Source of the DNA: Cupriavidus basilensis
GTDB lineage: Bacteria > Pseudomonadota > Gammaproteobacteria > Burkholderiales > Burkholderiaceae
Assembly (NCBI RefSeq): GCF_008801925.2
Contig: NZ_CP062805.1
Coordinates: 124,001-188,000 of the forward strand
Length of the DNA stretch: 64,000 bases
Direction: 5' to 3'
Shown here: piece after piece, positions 62,590 to 64,000 of the stretch
How the letters are laid out: each line of letters begins with the position of its first letter
How positions within the stretch are numbered: position 1 is the stretch's first letter
Position numbers and translations under genes: made by a program
The notes under the pieces: model-generated
What the model was told of the DNA's origin: nothing
What the model saw: only the letters and a program-made list of their open reading frames with translations
Database searches by the model: none

Positions 62590-62860
62590 ACCACATCGTC
62601 CAGCGAGTACTTGTGCGTGACGAGGCAAGGAAGCCAGATGCGCTGGCTGAAAACGACATTGCGCATTCGGCACATGCGCTCCTAGCCGCCCGGGCACGAC
62701 GACCGGGCCAGCGCCTTGCTTCGGCTCCATGACGTCGCGCACCACATTGCGTTTCGTCGGATCCAGCACGAAATCGGCACCCATCGACTTCTCGTTTCCA
62801 GGCGGGCGTCCACACGATCCACTGCGATGAGGCCTGCAACCTGCGGTCGTGCGCCAGCCA
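62590..62860 (-). pseudogene. Decayed secondary alcohol dehydrogenase copy
   Basis: On the minus strand, fragments AGLIAVDRVDARLE, MGADFVLDPTKRNVVRDVME and LVTHKYSLDDVV appear in order but in different frames. They match AGLIIAVDPVEDRLQ, MGADVLLNPTKCDVVEEVMK and LVTHTYSLDDVV of the intact ADH at 45272. About 80 codons between the second and third pieces are missing and both ends are lost. It sits between an AcoR-like activator and a hydrolase, where an ADH gene would be expected for such a regulon. Confidence 0.8.
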
Positions 62861-62925
62861 TGCCGCTAGCAAGTCCACTCGCTCCAAAGCCGGCGTGTCC
62901 TGTCCCAAGACTCGCGAGACATTTT

Positions 62926-62945
62926 TGTCCGACCGGCCTCGGACA
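62926..62945. promoter_or_regulatory. Inverted repeat TGTCCGA-N6-TCGGACA
   Basis: Perfect 7-bp arms about 215 bp before the hydrolase gene, in the region divergent from the AcoR-like activator. Position and symmetry suit an activator site. Confidence 0.45.
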
Positions 62946-62998
62946 GATGCGGCACGTCCACTTGAAATCAGCGCATTTTCACAGGGAAAACCCTTGCT

Positions 62999-63032
62999 TT
63001 CTGTGCCAAAACCGGGTGGCACAGAACTTGAT
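62999..63032 (+). promoter_or_regulatory. 10-bp perfect palindrome overlapping a sigma-54-like motif
   Basis: TTCTGTGCCA (62999-63008) and TGGCACAGAA (63017-63026) are perfect inverted repeats with an 8-nt centre. TGGCACAGAACTTGAT at 63017-63032 has a perfect -24 half but TTGAT instead of TTGCA, so it lacks the key GC at -12. It may be an activator site, or a weak sigma-54 promoter for the hydrolase gene at 63158. Confidence 0.4.
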
Positions 63033-63157
63033 CTATGAGGTTTGCCCGTGATGTCGCATCTACAGGTAACACCAATGCATCTGGGGGCGGCGGTTCGCGA
63101 CGCGCCGACCCGATGCAAAGGGAACTGACTACTACTCACAAGACTGAAAGGAGACGT

Positions 63158-64000
63158 ATGGCTAGCGTTGAATCTGAAGCGCTCAAGACCTTGTATGCAG
63201 GTTGGGTCAAGACAATGAGCGAGAAGCCCGACATGTCGCTGGAAGAAGTGCGACAACTGTTCTCCCATTGGGGCGATGTCACCGCCGAACCTGGTGGTGT
63301 CGACTACATCGAAGTCAATGCCGCAGGCGTGCCGGCAATGTGGGCCATTCCCAAAGGGTGCGATCCGGACCGCGCACTGCTCTGCTCGCACGGAGGTGGC
63401 TATGTCGTCGGATCGATGTACACGCACAGGAAGATGTTCGCCCACATTGCCAAGGCCGTAGGCTGCCGGGCGCTGATTGTCGACTATGGCCGGGCTCCGG
63501 AGAATCCGCACCCGGGTCCGGTCAATGACATGACGACAGCTTATGAATGGCTCCTGAAGGATCAGGGCCTGAAGCCCCGGCATATTGCATTGGTGGGGGA
63601 TTCGGCAGGCGGCGCACTTGCGTTGACAACCATTGCGTCAGCACGTGCGCGCGATCTTCCGCTGCCGGCGGCCACCATGCCGATTTCGCCGTGGGCGGGC
63701 TGGGATATCTCCGGGAAAACCTACGAGACCAACGCACATCGGGATGCCTTTGTGTCGAAGGACACCACGGAGTTTCTGGGGCCGCTGTTCATCGGTCCGG
63801 AGGGAGACCGCTACGACCCGTTGGCGAACCCGCTCTACACCGACTACAGCGGATATCCCCCGATCTACCTGACGGTGGGTAATGCGGAGACGCTGCTCGA
63901 TGACAGCATTCGCATCGTCGAGAAGGCAAAGCAGGCCGGTGTCGAGGTGAAGTTCGATTGCTACGACGATATGCAGCACGTCTTCCAGTTCCTGGCCGGC
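63158..64000 (+). CDS. Alpha/beta-hydrolase, HSL family (partial, runs off the right edge)
   Basis: 281 residues visible, open to the end of the window. The HSL hallmark SHGGGYVVGS near residue 77, nucleophile GDSAGGAL near 147, and the catalytic His in YDDMQHVFQFLAG near 275; Asp is probably in LLDDSIR near 248. Esterases or lactonases of this family IV group include the monoterpene epsilon-lactone hydrolase. AAGGAGAC precedes the ATG. Downstream of an operator-like palindrome and divergent from the AcoR-like activator, its probable regulator. Confidence 0.92.
   Translation, partial: MASVESEALKTLYAGWVKTMSEKPDMSLEEVRQLFSHWGDVTAEPGGVDYIEVNAAGVPAMWAIPKGCDPDRALLCSHGGGYVVGSMYTHRKMFAHIAKAVGCRALIVDYGRAPENPHPGPVNDMTTAYEWLLKDQGLKPRHIALVGDSAGGALALTTIASARARDLPLPAATMPISPWAGWDISGKTYETNAHRDAFVSKDTTEFLGPLFIGPEGDRYDPLANPLYTDYSGYPPIYLTVGNAETLLDDSIRIVEKAKQAGVEVKFDCYDDMQHVFQFLAG

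Noticed and set aside
1..64000. tRNA, rRNA, CRISPR arrays, phage or toxin-antitoxin genes, intact insertion sequences
   Set aside because: Looked for by eye on both strands; no cloverleaf, regularly spaced repeat, transposase motif or toxin/antitoxin pair could be supported.

Overview
The window looks like a high-GC betaproteobacterial chromosome segment, most probably Cupriavidus or a close Burkholderiaceae relative. This is inferred from the dense catabolic operons, the LIV-type ABC transporters, a Bug (TctC) receptor remnant, two sigma-54 activators and an alcohol dehydrogenase resembling the Cupriavidus necator secondary ADH. No rRNA, tRNA, CRISPR array, intact insertion sequence or phage gene was seen.

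Left edge (1-545): two decayed fragments abut, a Bug receptor on the minus strand and an ETF-ubiquinone oxidoreductase on the plus strand. They are followed by a sigma-54 promoter. Region A (546-25505) is one coherent catabolic locus. A LIV-type ABC importer (546-5327, plus) converges on a long minus-strand operon (17977 to 5410). That operon encodes two family III CoA-transferases, a MenB/BadI-like ring hydrolase, an AliA-like acyl-CoA ligase, enoyl-CoA hydratase, SDR dehydrogenase, acyl-CoA dehydrogenase, fused and split 3-hydroxyacyl-CoA dehydrogenases, a quinone oxidoreductase and an AraC-type regulator. The set matches cyclohexanecarboxylate-type alicyclic CoA degradation. A sigma-54 enhancer-binding protein (18246) is divergent from it. 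Beyond lies a second minus-strand operon (24184 to 19971: MFS, small barrel protein, AroQ-like protein, SDR, PRISE-like reductase). Sigma-54 promoter motifs with canonical GG-GC spacing precede the importer, the long operon and the MFS operon, so this activator probably controls all three.

Region B (25843-40429) holds an Lrp regulator, two closely similar TetR regulators, the acetate symporter pair actP/DUF485, a flavin monooxygenase with a VOC protein, a second LIV-type ABC importer with a thioredoxin-reductase-like flavoprotein lacking its dithiol, azlCD and a LysR regulator. A palindromic operator-like motif near 30957 recurs in part near 46599 and 38738.

Region C (40847-49174) holds a class II aldolase, an MFS carrier, an old yellow enzyme (OYE), a cupin, a secondary-alcohol dehydrogenase, a catalase and an ankyrin protein. 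Region D (49542-58823) is a flavoenzyme cluster with four luciferase-like (LLM) proteins, two OYEs, a LysR regulator and a two-domain NTF2-like protein. Region E (58895-64000) holds a small membrane protein, a ChaC-type cyclotransferase, an AcoR-like sigma-54 activator, a decayed ADH copy and an HSL-family hydrolase cut by the right edge.
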